Below are positions 43,056 through 50,865 of a DNA stretch of 57,719 nucleotides, piece after piece; positions within the stretch are counted from its first letter, which is position 1; the number at the start of each line of letters is the position of its first letter. The notes beneath the pieces are model-generated. The model had not been told where the DNA came from. It saw nothing but the letters and a program-made list of their open reading frames with translations, and made no database searches. The translations under genes were made by a program, and so were the position numbers. The DNA comes from Bernardetia sp. (GTDB lineage: Bacteria; Bacteroidota; Bacteroidia; Cytophagales; Bernardetiaceae): NCBI RefSeq assembly GCF_020630935.1, contig NZ_JAHDIG010000027.1, positions 1 to 57,719 on the forward strand. The letters are read 5' to 3'.

Positions 43056-45491
43056 TTAATAGAGTTCTGGGAAATCTTGTGGATTAAACTCGTGCATCAA
43101 AGTATAAGCTGCTTCTGTGATGTCTTCCGGATTTGGCTTAGAGAAATAATCGCCATCTGTTGCGTAAGCTGGACGGTGGTCGTGTGCCGAAACACAAACA
43201 GGCTTAGAATCTAAGAAACGATACGCATTTTGCTCATCTAGAACTTTTTGCATCATGTAGGCTGTTCCACCACCTTCTACATCTTCGTCAGCAAAAATAA
43301 CACGGTTGGTCTTCTTGATAGATTCCAAAATGATATGATGACGGTCAAACGGAAGAAGTGTCTGAACATCAATTACTTCTATATCTACGCCTAGTTTCTC
43401 TAGCTGCTCGGCTGCTTCCATCACAATTCTGCACATAGAACCGTAGGTAACAACTGTAACATCTTTTCCTTCTCTCAAAATTTCTGGAACACCCAAAGGA
43501 ACAGTAAATTCTCCTACGTTATCTGGTGTTTTTTCTTTCAAACGGTAGCCATTCAGACATTCAATAATAAGTGCTGGGTCATCAGATTTGAGCATAGTGT
43601 TGTAAAAACCTGCTGCCTGTGTCATATCACGAGGTACTAAAACATACATTCCACGAAGCGCACCTAAAATAGTTCCGATAGGCGAACCTGCATGCCAAAT
43701 TCCTTCCAAACGGTGTCCACGAGTACGGACAATGAGTGGTGCTTTTTGTCCAGCTTTCGTACGGTAACGCAAACAAGCCAAATCATCTGACAAAATTTGC
43801 AAACCATAAAGCAAATAATCTAAATATTGAATTTCAGCAATCGGACGCAATCCACGCATTGCCATTCCAATTCCTTGTCCCATAATGGTTGCTTCACGGA
43901 TACCTGTATCTGTGATTCTGCTTTCTCCAAACTTCTCTTGCAGACCTGCAAAGGCTTGGTTTACGTCTCCAATTTTACCCACATCCTCTCCAAAGGCAAC
44001 TACCAAAGGATTTTTCTCAAATGCTTCAATAAAACATGCTTGCAATACTTCTCTTCCATCTACTACTGGACTATCCTCTGAATAAGTAGGTTTTACTTCT
44101 TCTACATTCAAAGCAGAAAGTTCTGTTTCAGAATACAAGTGTGAGTTATAACGGTCGTAATTTTCTTCTTTTGTTCTGTCAATGAAAAGTTTTAAATCTA
44201 CACGAACAGGGTTTTCAAGCTCATTTTTGAGTGTTCGGAGTGCAGCTTTTACGGCTTTAGTTGTATCCAGACGCATTGCATTGAGCGTAGTTTTGAGCGT
44301 CTTATGGATGTCTAATAATTCATTTTTAATATTTTGGTTAGAAGACTGATTAGCTGCTCTTTCTATCAAATTTAGGGCTTCATCTTGGTCTTTTTGCATA
44401 TCTTCATTGAAGATTTTCCAAGCATGATTTCTTGCGTCTCTAGCTCTTGCAAAAGCATCTTTTTCTATTTTATCTAGTTCTTCTTCTGTCGAAATTCCTT
44501 CTGAGAGAATCCATTTACGCATTTGCAACAAACAATCGTATTCTTTTTCCCACTCCAAACGCTCTTTTGGCTTATAACGAGTATGCGAACCCGAAGTAGA
44601 GTGTCCTTGTGGCTGTGTAACTTCTTCTACATGAATCAGAACAGGCTGATGTTCGGTACGAGAAAGGTTGGCTGCTTTTACATAAACTCGGCAAAGTTCA
44701 GCATAATCCCACGCTTTTACTTTGATGATTTCATAGCCTTTATGATTTTCGTCTCTTTGGAAACCAGATAAGACTTCCGAAATACTTTCTTTTGTAGTTT
44801 GATATTTTTTAGGAACAGAAATTCCATAGCCATCATCCCAAACCGACATTACTACTGGCACTTGAAGCACGCCCATAGCATTTATCGCCTCCCAAAAAAG
44901 TCCTTCCGAAGTAGAAGCATCACCGATTGTTCCAAAAGCTACTTCATTTCCATTTTTTGAAAATTTAGTGTATTCTGATAAAATATCAGCATTTTGGCGA
45001 TAGGTTTTTGAAGCGAGTGCCAATCCTACCAAACGAGGCATTTGTCCTGCTGTTGGAGAAATATCTGCACTTGAATTATATTGTTCTGTAAGGTTTTTCC
45101 AATCTCCGTTCTCATCTATTGAACGAGTAGCAAAGTGTCCATTCATCTGGCGACCTGCCGAAGCTGGGTCAGCTTCTAGGTCTGTATGAGCATATAACTG
45201 TGCAAAATACTGCTCTAAAGTAATTTCTTCTAAAGCAAGCATAAAGGTTTGGTCTCGGTAATAACCCGAACGAAAATCTCCTTTTTGAAACGCCTTTGCC
45301 ATCGCAATCTGAGGAACTTCTTTTCCATCTCCAAAAATTCCGAATTTGGCTTTCCCTGCAAATACTTCTTTTCGTCCTAAAAGACTGGCATTTCGGCTTT
45401 CCCAACCGATACGATAGTGTTTCAAGACTTCTTTTGTATCAAAACTTGTATTTGTAGGCGTAGATTCTTTTAGCGTTTCTTTTGTCTGCAT
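43056..45491 (-). CDS. Fused alpha/beta E1 of a 2-oxoacid dehydrogenase complex
   Basis: 811 residues in one chain. The alpha part (1-400) has the ThDP-binding GTIGDASTSEGLFWEAINAM, VMSVWDDGYGISVPKKYQ and the phospho-loop-like HSTSGSHTRYK. A helical linker follows. The beta part (480-811) shows VVAFGEDVGKIGDVNQAFAG, TDTGIREATIMGQGIGMAM, EIQYLDYLLYGLQI, AGSPIGTILGAL and VIFADEDVEGGGTAYMM. Fused E1 proteins are typical of Bacteroidota and are usually called 2-oxoisovalerate dehydrogenase. The E2 and E3 genes are not in the window. Substrate not decided by sequence. Confidence 0.92.
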   Translation of the reverse strand: MQTKETLKESTPTNTSFDTKEVLKHYRIGWESRNASLLGRKEVFAGKAKFGIFGDGKEVPQIAMAKAFQKGDFRSGYYRDQTFMLALEEITLEQYFAQLYAHTDLEADPASAGRQMNGHFATRSIDENGDWKNLTEQYNSSADISPTAGQMPRLVGLALASKTYRQNADILSEYTKFSKNGNEVAFGTIGDASTSEGLFWEAINAMGVLQVPVVMSVWDDGYGISVPKKYQTTKESISEVLSGFQRDENHKGYEIIKVKAWDYAELCRVYVKAANLSRTEHQPVLIHVEEVTQPQGHSTSGSHTRYKPKERLEWEKEYDCLLQMRKWILSEGISTEEELDKIEKDAFARARDARNHAWKIFNEDMQKDQDEALNLIERAANQSSNQNIKNELLDIHKTLKTTLNAMRLDTTKAVKAALRTLKNELENPVRVDLKLFIDRTKEENYDRYNSHLYSETELSALNVEEVKPTYSEDSPVVDGREVLQACFIEAFEKNPLVVAFGEDVGKIGDVNQAFAGLQEKFGESRITDTGIREATIMGQGIGMAMRGLRPIAEIQYLDYLLYGLQILSDDLACLRYRTKAGQKAPLIVRTRGHRLEGIWHAGSPIGTILGALRGMYVLVPRDMTQAAGFYNTMLKSDDPALIIECLNGYRLKEKTPDNVGEFTVPLGVPEILREGKDVTVVTYGSMCRIVMEAAEQLEKLGVDIEVIDVQTLLPFDRHHIILESIKKTNRVIFADEDVEGGGTAYMMQKVLDEQNAYRFLDSKPVCVSAHDHRPAYATDGDYFSKPNPEDITEAAYTLMHEFNPQDFPELY

Positions 45492-45887
45492 AACTTTAGA
45501 TAGCTTAATTTTATTAAATTATAATTTATGTGTGTTTGTTCCAGTAGAGGTATCATTGCATCAGACCCTACGAGTTTTTACTAATTTGAGGGTCTTGTTT
45601 AAATGTGATGCTTACAAATTTAACAAACTAGAGGCATATTTGGAAATCTAAAATTTTCATAAAACTGTGCTTTTGTAAAGTCTTCATTTTGAGAGGTTTG
45701 TGTTTTTCAATACCTTTTGTATGCTTTTAATCCTATTTTATTCTCTTTTGTTTGGCAGATAGTAAGAAATACAGAAGAGATTTGAACAATGTGTCAGAAT
45801 AAGAAATTATAGACTTTTATACCAAAAAAAGCTATTTTACCCTTTAAAATCTAACTGCTTCAATTTTATTTATCCCCTTTATCAATT
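45492..45887. other. Divergent intergenic region, E1 to GDSL gene
   Basis: 396 bases with no convincing gene. It contains a hairpin repeat at 45563-45595 (AGACCCT with AGGGTCT, 7-bp arms), 72 bases upstream of the E1 start, whose minus-strand end resembles the hairpin upstream of mltG. The rest is AT-rich and must carry two divergent promoters. Confidence 0.55.
45563..45595. repeat. AGACCCT/AGGGTCT hairpin, copy 1
   Basis: Arms AGACCCT (45563-45569) and AGGGTCT (45589-45595). The minus-strand sequence AAAACTCGTAGGGTCT resembles AAAACTCTTAGGGTCT at 48669-48684, one mismatch in 16. It belongs to the same dispersed family. Confidence 0.55.
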
Positions 45888-46786
45888 ATGTTCAAAATAT
45901 TTCCATTCTTTTTATTCTTTGTTTGTACAGTATGTTTAGCTTCTTGTATGACACAGAAATCAGTAGATAAAGACTCTAAAGAAATTGCTAAAATAAATTA
46001 CCTTGCTCTAGGCGACTCCTATACTATCGGAGAAAGTGTAAAAATAAGAGAGCGTTATCCTGTACAGCTTGCTGAAAGAATTGAATTTTTATCAAAAAAT
46101 AATCAAGATAAAAACAAAATTTATTTTGAAGTAGGGTAAACGCACGAAACTTTTTATACTAGCTCACTTAGCTTTAAATAAACTTTACTTGTCAGAGTAA
46201 TATAAATAATCAAAGTAAAAAAGAGCTTCTATTTGATTTAAATGGCTATACTTTTTTTTCGTGCGTTTACCCTAATTTTGAAGAACCCAAAATCATTGCA
46301 AAAACAGGTTGGACATGCGAAGAACTCTTGACAGCGATTCGTTTGGCAGAACAACGAAAAGACTTAAAACAAAAATATGACATTGTATCTCTTCTCATTG
46401 GAGTAAACGACCAATACGATGGAGAAGATAGCACGAAATATGAACAACGTTTTGAAAAACTATTGCAAAAGGCAATTAGTTTGGCTGCAAAAGATGCTTC
46501 AAAAGTATTTGTGATTTCAATTCCAGATTACGGAATGACAGATTTTGCCAAAAGTAAAAATTTGGATACTCAAAAAATAGCTAGTGAGATAGATTATTAT
46601 AATAGAATAAATAAACAGATTTCACTGAAATACAAAGTAAAATATTTTGACATAACGCCAATTTCAAGAAAAGCAGCTCAAGACAAAACGCTCATTGCTA
46701 GTGATGGACTTCATCCTTCTGGGCAGATGTATAAAGAATGGGTAGATTTGATGGCAAAAGACGTGATGAAGATGCTTAACAAATAA
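45888..46786 (+). pseudogene. SGNH/GDSL hydrolase lipoprotein, disrupted by a MITE-like insertion
   Basis: The N-terminal piece (45888-46139, 83 aa) has a lipoprotein signal (CTVCLASC lipobox) and catalytic block I YLALGDSYTIGESVKI. The C-terminal piece (resuming in frame after 46283; its first possible start is the TTG at 46328) carries block III LLIGVNDQYDG and block V LIASDGLHPSGQMYKEW with the Asp and His. Excising 46132-46274 plus one copy of the 9-bp duplication joins the halves in frame as FEEPKIIAKTGWTCEELL, the expected sequence between blocks. The gene probably encoded an envelope-bound esterase and is now unlikely to make an active enzyme. The absence of other lesions suggests a recent event. 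Confidence 0.88.
46132..46274. mobile_element. 143-bp MITE-like element with 18-bp TIRs and 9-bp TSD
   Basis: The ends are perfect inverted repeats: TAGGGTAAACGCACGAAA (46132-46149) and TTTCGTGCGTTTACCCTA (46257-46274). ATTTTGAAG is present directly outside both ends (46123-46131 and 46275-46283), a 9-bp target-site duplication. The interior is AT-rich with no reading frame, so mobility would depend on a transposase supplied elsewhere. A 9-bp duplication is compatible with several insertion-sequence families (for example IS4, IS256, ISAs1); the parent is not identified. No second copy was seen in the window. Confidence 0.9.
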
Positions 46787-46792
46787 AGAATT

Positions 46793-47527
46793 CTAAATCA
46801 GATTAGATTCTAGTCTTTGTTGTTCTAAGTTTTTTTGAAAAAATAGCTTTTTACTATCCAAATCAAAACACAAAAGTTTGCCATAGCCTTGTGCTGCAAA
46901 ATCATAAAAAACTGCTCCATTATCAAGGCAGATAACTTTAGAATTATTTTGTATAGCGTATTGAATATCAATCAGTGGAGTAGGCTGATGTCCAAAGATT
47001 ATGGCTTTAGATTTGGCAAGTTCTTCATCATAAAAAACATCACGTAACCATAACATTTCTTCGAAGTCTTGAAAAGGATTTTCGGCATCGAAATTAAATC
47101 CTGCATGAACCAAAAAATAATCTTCTAACTCAATATAGAAATACAGATTTTTTAAGAATGTGTGATATTTTTCTTCTATCTGTCCTGTATGATGTAGCAA
47201 GTTTTCAAGTTTGTAGGCTTTATGAAAAATAAGAGGATTTTCTGGGTATTCTTCTATACTTTCTAAAAGTGTTTGTTCGTGATTTCCTCGTAGTAAAAAA
47301 ATAGTATATCCTTCTGATTCAAGCCTTAGAATCTCGTCAATTACTCCTTTGCTATCAATACCTTTATCGATATAATCTCCTAAGAAAAACAATACGTCAT
47401 CTTTTGTCAGATTGATTTTTTGGAGTAAAGCACGAAAGGTAGAAGAGCAGCCATGTATATCTGGTATGACTAATCTTCTACCTTTGGTTTGTTTAGAATC
47501 TGTAGCTATTTTGAAAGGAAAATTCAT
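46793..47527 (-). CDS. PPP-type metallophosphoesterase
   Basis: 244 residues. The two-metal phosphoesterase blocks are all present: LVIPDIHGCSSTFRALL, FFLGDYIDKGIDSKGVIDEI, FLLRGNHEQTLLE, FLVHAGFNF and IIFGHQPTPLI, the serine/threonine phosphatase arrangement of the PPP superfamily. Substrates could be phosphoproteins or dinucleoside tetraphosphates (ApaH-like). Its ATG overlaps the mltG stop by one base (TAATG), so it is translationally coupled to mltG. Confidence 0.9.
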   Translation of the reverse strand: MNFPFKIATDSKQTKGRRLVIPDIHGCSSTFRALLQKINLTKDDVLFFLGDYIDKGIDSKGVIDEILRLESEGYTIFLLRGNHEQTLLESIEEYPENPLIFHKAYKLENLLHHTGQIEEKYHTFLKNLYFYIELEDYFLVHAGFNFDAENPFQDFEEMLWLRDVFYDEELAKSKAIIFGHQPTPLIDIQYAIQNNSKVICLDNGAVFYDFAAQGYGKLLCFDLDSKKLFFQKNLEQQRLESNLI

Positions 47528-48606
47528 TATTTAATTCCTCTCTCATTCAATGCTCTGTGATAACGTCTTGCATTGGCTTCATGTTCTGCATTTGTTTTGG
47601 CAAAAGCGTGATAGCCAGATAAGTCTTCTTTTGCACAGAAAAATATATACTCGTGATTTTCTGCATTCAAAACAGCATTTAATCCAGAAATAGATGGTAA
47701 GCGAATTGGAGCAGGAGGCAAACCAGCATATTTATACGTATTGAATGGCGATTCGATTTCTTTATGGCTATTCAAGACCCTTTTGATAGTAAAATCTTTG
47801 TGAGCAAAAACAAGTGTTGGGTCAGCTTGTAAGAGCATTTCTTTTTCCAAACGATTCAAGTAAACACCTGCTACACGAGGTTTTTCATCAGCATAACGAG
47901 TTTCTGCATCTACAATAGAAGCCAAAATAGCTACTTCTTTTTGAGAAAGTCCTTTTGCTTTAGCTAACTCTTTTCGTTTGTCTGTCCAAAATTTATCATA
48001 TTCTTTTTTCATTCTCTCCACTACTTCCTCTTTTGTAGCTGTCCAGTACATTTCGTAGGTATTGGGAATGAACATAGAGATAAAATTGTCCTTGTCAAAA
48101 CCAAACTCTTTTGCTGTGCTTTCATCTTGCAAATAAGTAGCAAACTCTGCTGAATCTAGTTCTAAGTTGTTTGTTATTTTTCCTGCAAGGTCTGTTAAGA
48201 AACGCAAGTTTTGGTTAAAGGTAACATTTACAGGAGCTTGATTTCCAGAACGAAGTTGGCGTACAAAATCAATCGTATTTGTTTTTGGAGTAAGAATATA
48301 ACGCCCTGCTTTTACATTATCTACATATCCTAGCCACTTTGAAAATACGCCAAAAGCAACAGGGTGTTGAATTGTCCCTTCTGTACGGAGTTTCTTGGCA
48401 AGTTCGTCATATTTCATTCCTTTTGGAATGTACAAAACTTGTTCTTTTGCTCCTTTTTGAGTCAAGACATTTGGAGTATATGCCATCTGATAAATGTAAT
48501 AGCTTGTCGCAATCACAAAAACAGATAAGCCTGCAAATACGCCTAAAATTATCTTATATTTTAAACTGATTTTACCTTTCGAATTGTCTTTGTTTGAAGT
48601 AGCCAT
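47527..48606 (-). CDS. mltG: Endolytic murein transglycosylase MltG
   Basis: 359 residues. One N-terminal membrane helix (YKIILGVFAGLSVFVIATSY), then a LysM-like segment (LYIPKGMKYDELAKKLRTEG) and the YceG catalytic domain: GLSQKEVAILASIVDAETRY, PRVAGVYLNRLEKEMLLQ, ADPTLVFAHKD and GLPPAPIRLPSISGLNAVLN. MltG cleaves nascent peptidoglycan strands near the inner membrane. The usual IVExET reads IVDAET here; the second Glu of the pair is retained. A hairpin repeat stands 24 bases upstream of the start codon. Confidence 0.94.
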   Translation of the reverse strand: MATSNKDNSKGKISLKYKIILGVFAGLSVFVIATSYYIYQMAYTPNVLTQKGAKEQVLYIPKGMKYDELAKKLRTEGTIQHPVAFGVFSKWLGYVDNVKAGRYILTPKTNTIDFVRQLRSGNQAPVNVTFNQNLRFLTDLAGKITNNLELDSAEFATYLQDESTAKEFGFDKDNFISMFIPNTYEMYWTATKEEVVERMKKEYDKFWTDKRKELAKAKGLSQKEVAILASIVDAETRYADEKPRVAGVYLNRLEKEMLLQADPTLVFAHKDFTIKRVLNSHKEIESPFNTYKYAGLPPAPIRLPSISGLNAVLNAENHEYIFFCAKEDLSGYHAFAKTNAEHEANARRYHRALNERGIK

Positions 48607-48629
48607 GATACTCTAATCTTTGTTTGATT

Positions 48630-48684
48630 AGACCCTAAGGGTTTTTGAACTGACAAGTCAGCGAAGCTAAAACTCTTAGGGTCT
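48630..48684. repeat. 16-bp-stem AGACCCT hairpin upstream of mltG
   Basis: AGACCCTAAGGGTTTT (48630-48645) and AAAACTCTTAGGGTCT (48669-48684) pair with one G-U. The loop contains TCAGCGAAGCTAA (48658-48670), the complement of the dispersed TTAGCTTCGCTGA family. A T-tract follows on the plus strand only, so it looks like a terminator for transcription opposite to both neighbouring genes. It ends close to the preceding gene, whose readthrough it may still reduce. Confidence 0.7.
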
Positions 48685-48687
48685 TTT

Positions 48688-49179
48688 TTATTTTTTAATT
48701 TCTGTATTCAAATACCCTTTGCGACGGATAACTGTTTCAACAAATTTTACTTCATTTTCAGATTTGAAAATGTTGAAAGGAAAGTACAAAAATTCAAATT
48801 TTGAGAGATAAAGAACAAAAGCGTCTTCTCTTTTTTCTACCTTAATAACTCTATCCCACTTGATTTCTGAACCACGTTTGGCATCTATCATCATCATGAT
48901 GCGTTTGCTATTGATGTCGTAGGCATATTTTTCAAAAAGTGGTTTTGACTTTTCGTGCATCGTAAGTCCTTTAAACTGAATGTACCAAAAAAGAAGATAC
49001 AGACCAGACAATGTAATTGCTACGCCTAAGCCCCAACCCCACAAGCCAAAGGCAAGAAAAATAAGAAATATAGCAGGGGGAATAAGCCAAGCCCACCACC
49101 ATTCTTTTAAGGCATTTACAAATGAAATTTTGACGTAAACATCTGGGTCTAATTTATATTTTTTTGTTTTGACAATCAT
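48688..49179 (-). CDS. YcxB-like membrane protein
   Basis: 163 residues. Two hydrophobic helices (about 28-70, WAWLIPPAIFLIFLAFGLWG and VAITLSGLYLLFWYIQF), then a soluble C-terminal domain (SEIKWDRVIKVEKREDAFVL, YLSKFEFLYFPFNIF, VIRRKGYL) with the PH/YcxB-type pattern of W-x-x-hydrophobic strands. Members are of unknown function. Located upstream of mltG on the same strand, separated by a hairpin. Confidence 0.68.
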   Translation of the reverse strand: MIVKTKKYKLDPDVYVKISFVNALKEWWWAWLIPPAIFLIFLAFGLWGWGLGVAITLSGLYLLFWYIQFKGLTMHEKSKPLFEKYAYDINSKRIMMMIDAKRGSEIKWDRVIKVEKREDAFVLYLSKFEFLYFPFNIFKSENEVKFVETVIRRKGYLNTEIKK

Positions 49180-49452
49180 AGAAAAATGAATTCAGAATGA
49201 ATTTTTTTATAATTTGAATCACTATTTTAATTTGACTGCAAAATTAAGCAAAATAAAATAAAAACAAGGGAAAAGACTTACTCTTTCCTACTCTTGTTGA
49301 GCTTTCATTTCGGATGGCTGTAAAAGGTTAAAGTTTTAGTAGGTTTGTGGTAGCACTTTTTTTGTTTGTCTTATTTCTTTAGAATATTAGCAAAGGTATA
49401 AATAATAGAAATATGGATTTTATAGAATACATTGTAAATCTTTTTAAAAGAA

Positions 49453-49635
49453 ATGCTGGTCTATTTCGGCATAATCATATTCATATATTGGTTATTTTTT
49501 GTTTCTTGGAAAGAAAAGAAAAAAGATTTTCAAGGAAAAGTAACTTATTTTAATTCTTTCAAAAAGGAAGTTATAGATGATAAAACTGAAGAGAAAGAAG
49601 AAAATACACAATCAAATAATAACGAAAAAGAGTAG
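49453..49635 (+). CDS. Small single-pass membrane protein, 60 aa
   Basis: MLVYFGIIIFIYWLFFVSWK is one hydrophobic helix followed by a charged tail (QGKVTYFNSFKKEVIDDKTE) ending in Glu/Asn. The codon pattern and the position directly before a perfect bidirectional terminator favour a real gene, but it is small and no family is known. An overlapping frame from 49413 is less convincing. Confidence 0.5.
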   Translation: MLVYFGIIIFIYWLFFVSWKEKKKDFQGKVTYFNSFKKEVIDDKTEEKEENTQSNNNEKE

Positions 49636-49710
49636 AGACTGAGAAAGTAGTTACTACTAACTTTTGCGTTTATGAGTATTTTTCTCTGCTCCTTCTCAAC
49701 TGCCAAAAAC

Positions 49711-49763
49711 GAAAAAACAAAAACAGGAAAAGAGACTAGCTCTTTCCCTGTTTTTGTTTTTTC
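49711..49763. terminator. Bidirectional terminator with 24-bp stem
   Basis: The 24-base arms 49711-49734 and 49740-49763 pair with a single mismatch around ACTAG; the inner stem is CAGGAAAAGAG with CTCTTTCCCTG and the outer part is A/T-rich, giving T-tracts in both directions. It lies between the 60-aa membrane protein and the convergent Spy-like gene. Confidence 0.9.
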
Positions 49764-49764
49764 C

Positions 49765-50241
49765 TTAATGGTCGTCTTCATCATCATCTGGCAGGCGATG
49801 CCCTCCTCGGTTGGCGAGTTCTTTCAAGAGCATTCTTCTAAATTGCCTTTCGGTATGATAGAGTTCTCTTATTTTTTCTACTGAAATGACAGTTTTAAAT
49901 TTTTCAAAGTAGAGTTTTTCTAAAGCTACTTCCTGCTCACGCAGTTCAAAAGATTTTTTGAATGAGGCTTCTAATGCAGAGCCTGTAAGGTTTCTGCTTC
50001 CTTTTCTGTTGTCTTTGAGTTGTCTTTTTATACTCTCTCTTTTTTCAGAAAATTCATTATAAATAGGAAAAAACTTGGCTGCCTCATCCGAAGAAAGATT
50101 GAGGTTTTGAGTAATCATGGCTACTCGCATAGCTTTGAGCTGTTCACTCATTTCCTCTCCCCCTCGTTTTCCTCTTTGAGCAAAGGCTGTTAAAGAAGTG
50201 AAGAGAAAAAATATAAAAGCGATATAGAATTTATTTTTCAT
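49765..50241 (-). CDS. Spy/CpxP-like periplasmic protein
   Basis: 158 residues with signal peptide MKNKFYIAFIFFLFTSLTAF ending AQ. The mature part is almost entirely helical and charged (KAMRVAMITQNLNLSSDEAA, FFPIYNEFSEKRESIKRQLK, REQEVALEKLYFEKFKTVIS), like Spy/CpxP and heavy-metal sensor-type proteins. It ends in an acidic tail after His/Arg. It follows the anti-sigma gene by 104 bases, a common arrangement in Bacteroidota in which the ECF regulon contains such a chaperone-like protein. The region between carries a CCACAGAG-type repeat. Confidence 0.75.
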   Translation of the reverse strand: MKNKFYIAFIFFLFTSLTAFAQRGKRGGEEMSEQLKAMRVAMITQNLNLSSDEAAKFFPIYNEFSEKRESIKRQLKDNRKGSRNLTGSALEASFKKSFELREQEVALEKLYFEKFKTVISVEKIRELYHTERQFRRMLLKELANRGGHRLPDDDEDDH

Positions 50242-50282
50242 AGATTTTGATAGTTTGTCTTTGTTGTATAGTATAATTTATG

Positions 50283-50309
50283 AACCACAGAGTTAAAAGA
50301 GAACACAGA
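50283..50309. repeat. ACCACAGAG ... ACACAGAG short direct repeats
   Basis: ACCACAGAG (50283-50291) and ACACAGAG (50302-50309) lie 11 bases apart in the 104-base gap before the Spy-like gene. Strings of this kind are scattered through intergenic regions of many bacteria; meaning unknown. Confidence 0.35.
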
Positions 50310-50345
50310 GAAAACGGTATTTCATTTACCACTTACTATTTTAAT

Positions 50346-50846
50346 TTAAAGATATTCCTCTTCCAACATCAAGTCTAAAGATTCATTATCAATAGAATTA
50401 AGGTCAGATTCTTCCAAGACATCATTTATTTCTAAAGTAGAGTTTTGGGGTATAAAACTAATAAGTTCTGTTTCAGAAATATCTTCATTTAATAAGAAAT
50501 TACTGATTTGCTCTGTTGGAATGGCTGAAAAATCTAGCTGTTTTTCTGAAACGGCAAGTGTTTTTTCTTCCTCATTGTTTGTCTCATATTTATAAACTCC
50601 AAAGGTAGCCACCAAAAGTAAAAGTAATGTCGCAGCAATTCCCATAATTTGAGGTTTTACCCAAAAAGAAGTGGCTTTATTTTCTGATTGAATAGAAATA
50701 GATGTTGCTTCTTTTTGCTCCTCTTGCTTCTCACTGTTTTTTTCTAACTCTTCTATTTGAGCGTATATTTTACTAGACAGAGCTTCAAAATGCGCCTCGT
50801 CTGGTATTTTGAAGGGGTGTTTTTTAGGTATATCATCTAATTTCAT
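50346..50846 (-). CDS. Single-pass anti-sigma-factor-like protein
   Basis: 166 residues. The N-terminal 65 residues are cytoplasmic (MKLDDIPKKHPFKIPDEAHF, EALSSKIYAQIEELEKNSEK), followed by one helix near residues 72-91 (MGIAATLLLLLVATFGVYKY) and a periplasmic acidic tail. No zinc HxxxCxxC motif is visible. Its position 19 bases after a sigma factor makes it the probable cognate regulator (inference). Confidence 0.75.
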   Translation of the reverse strand: MKLDDIPKKHPFKIPDEAHFEALSSKIYAQIEELEKNSEKQEEQKEATSISIQSENKATSFWVKPQIMGIAATLLLLLVATFGVYKYETNNEEEKTLAVSEKQLDFSAIPTEQISNFLLNEDISETELISFIPQNSTLEINDVLEESDLNSIDNESLDLMLEEEYL

Positions 50847-50865
50847 AGCACGTCTTGATTTAATT

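Noticed and set aside
46132-46274. TA target duplication (Tc1/mariner or IS630-type) for the 143-bp element
   Set aside because: If only TA were duplicated, excision would not restore the reading frame; the 9-bp ATTTTGAAG duplication does, with exact match on both sides.
49413-49550. Alternative 45-codon frame MDFIEYIVNLFKRN overlapping the 60-aa membrane protein
   Set aside because: The two frames overlap; the 60-aa frame has a membrane helix and charged tail and ends before a terminator, so it is preferred.
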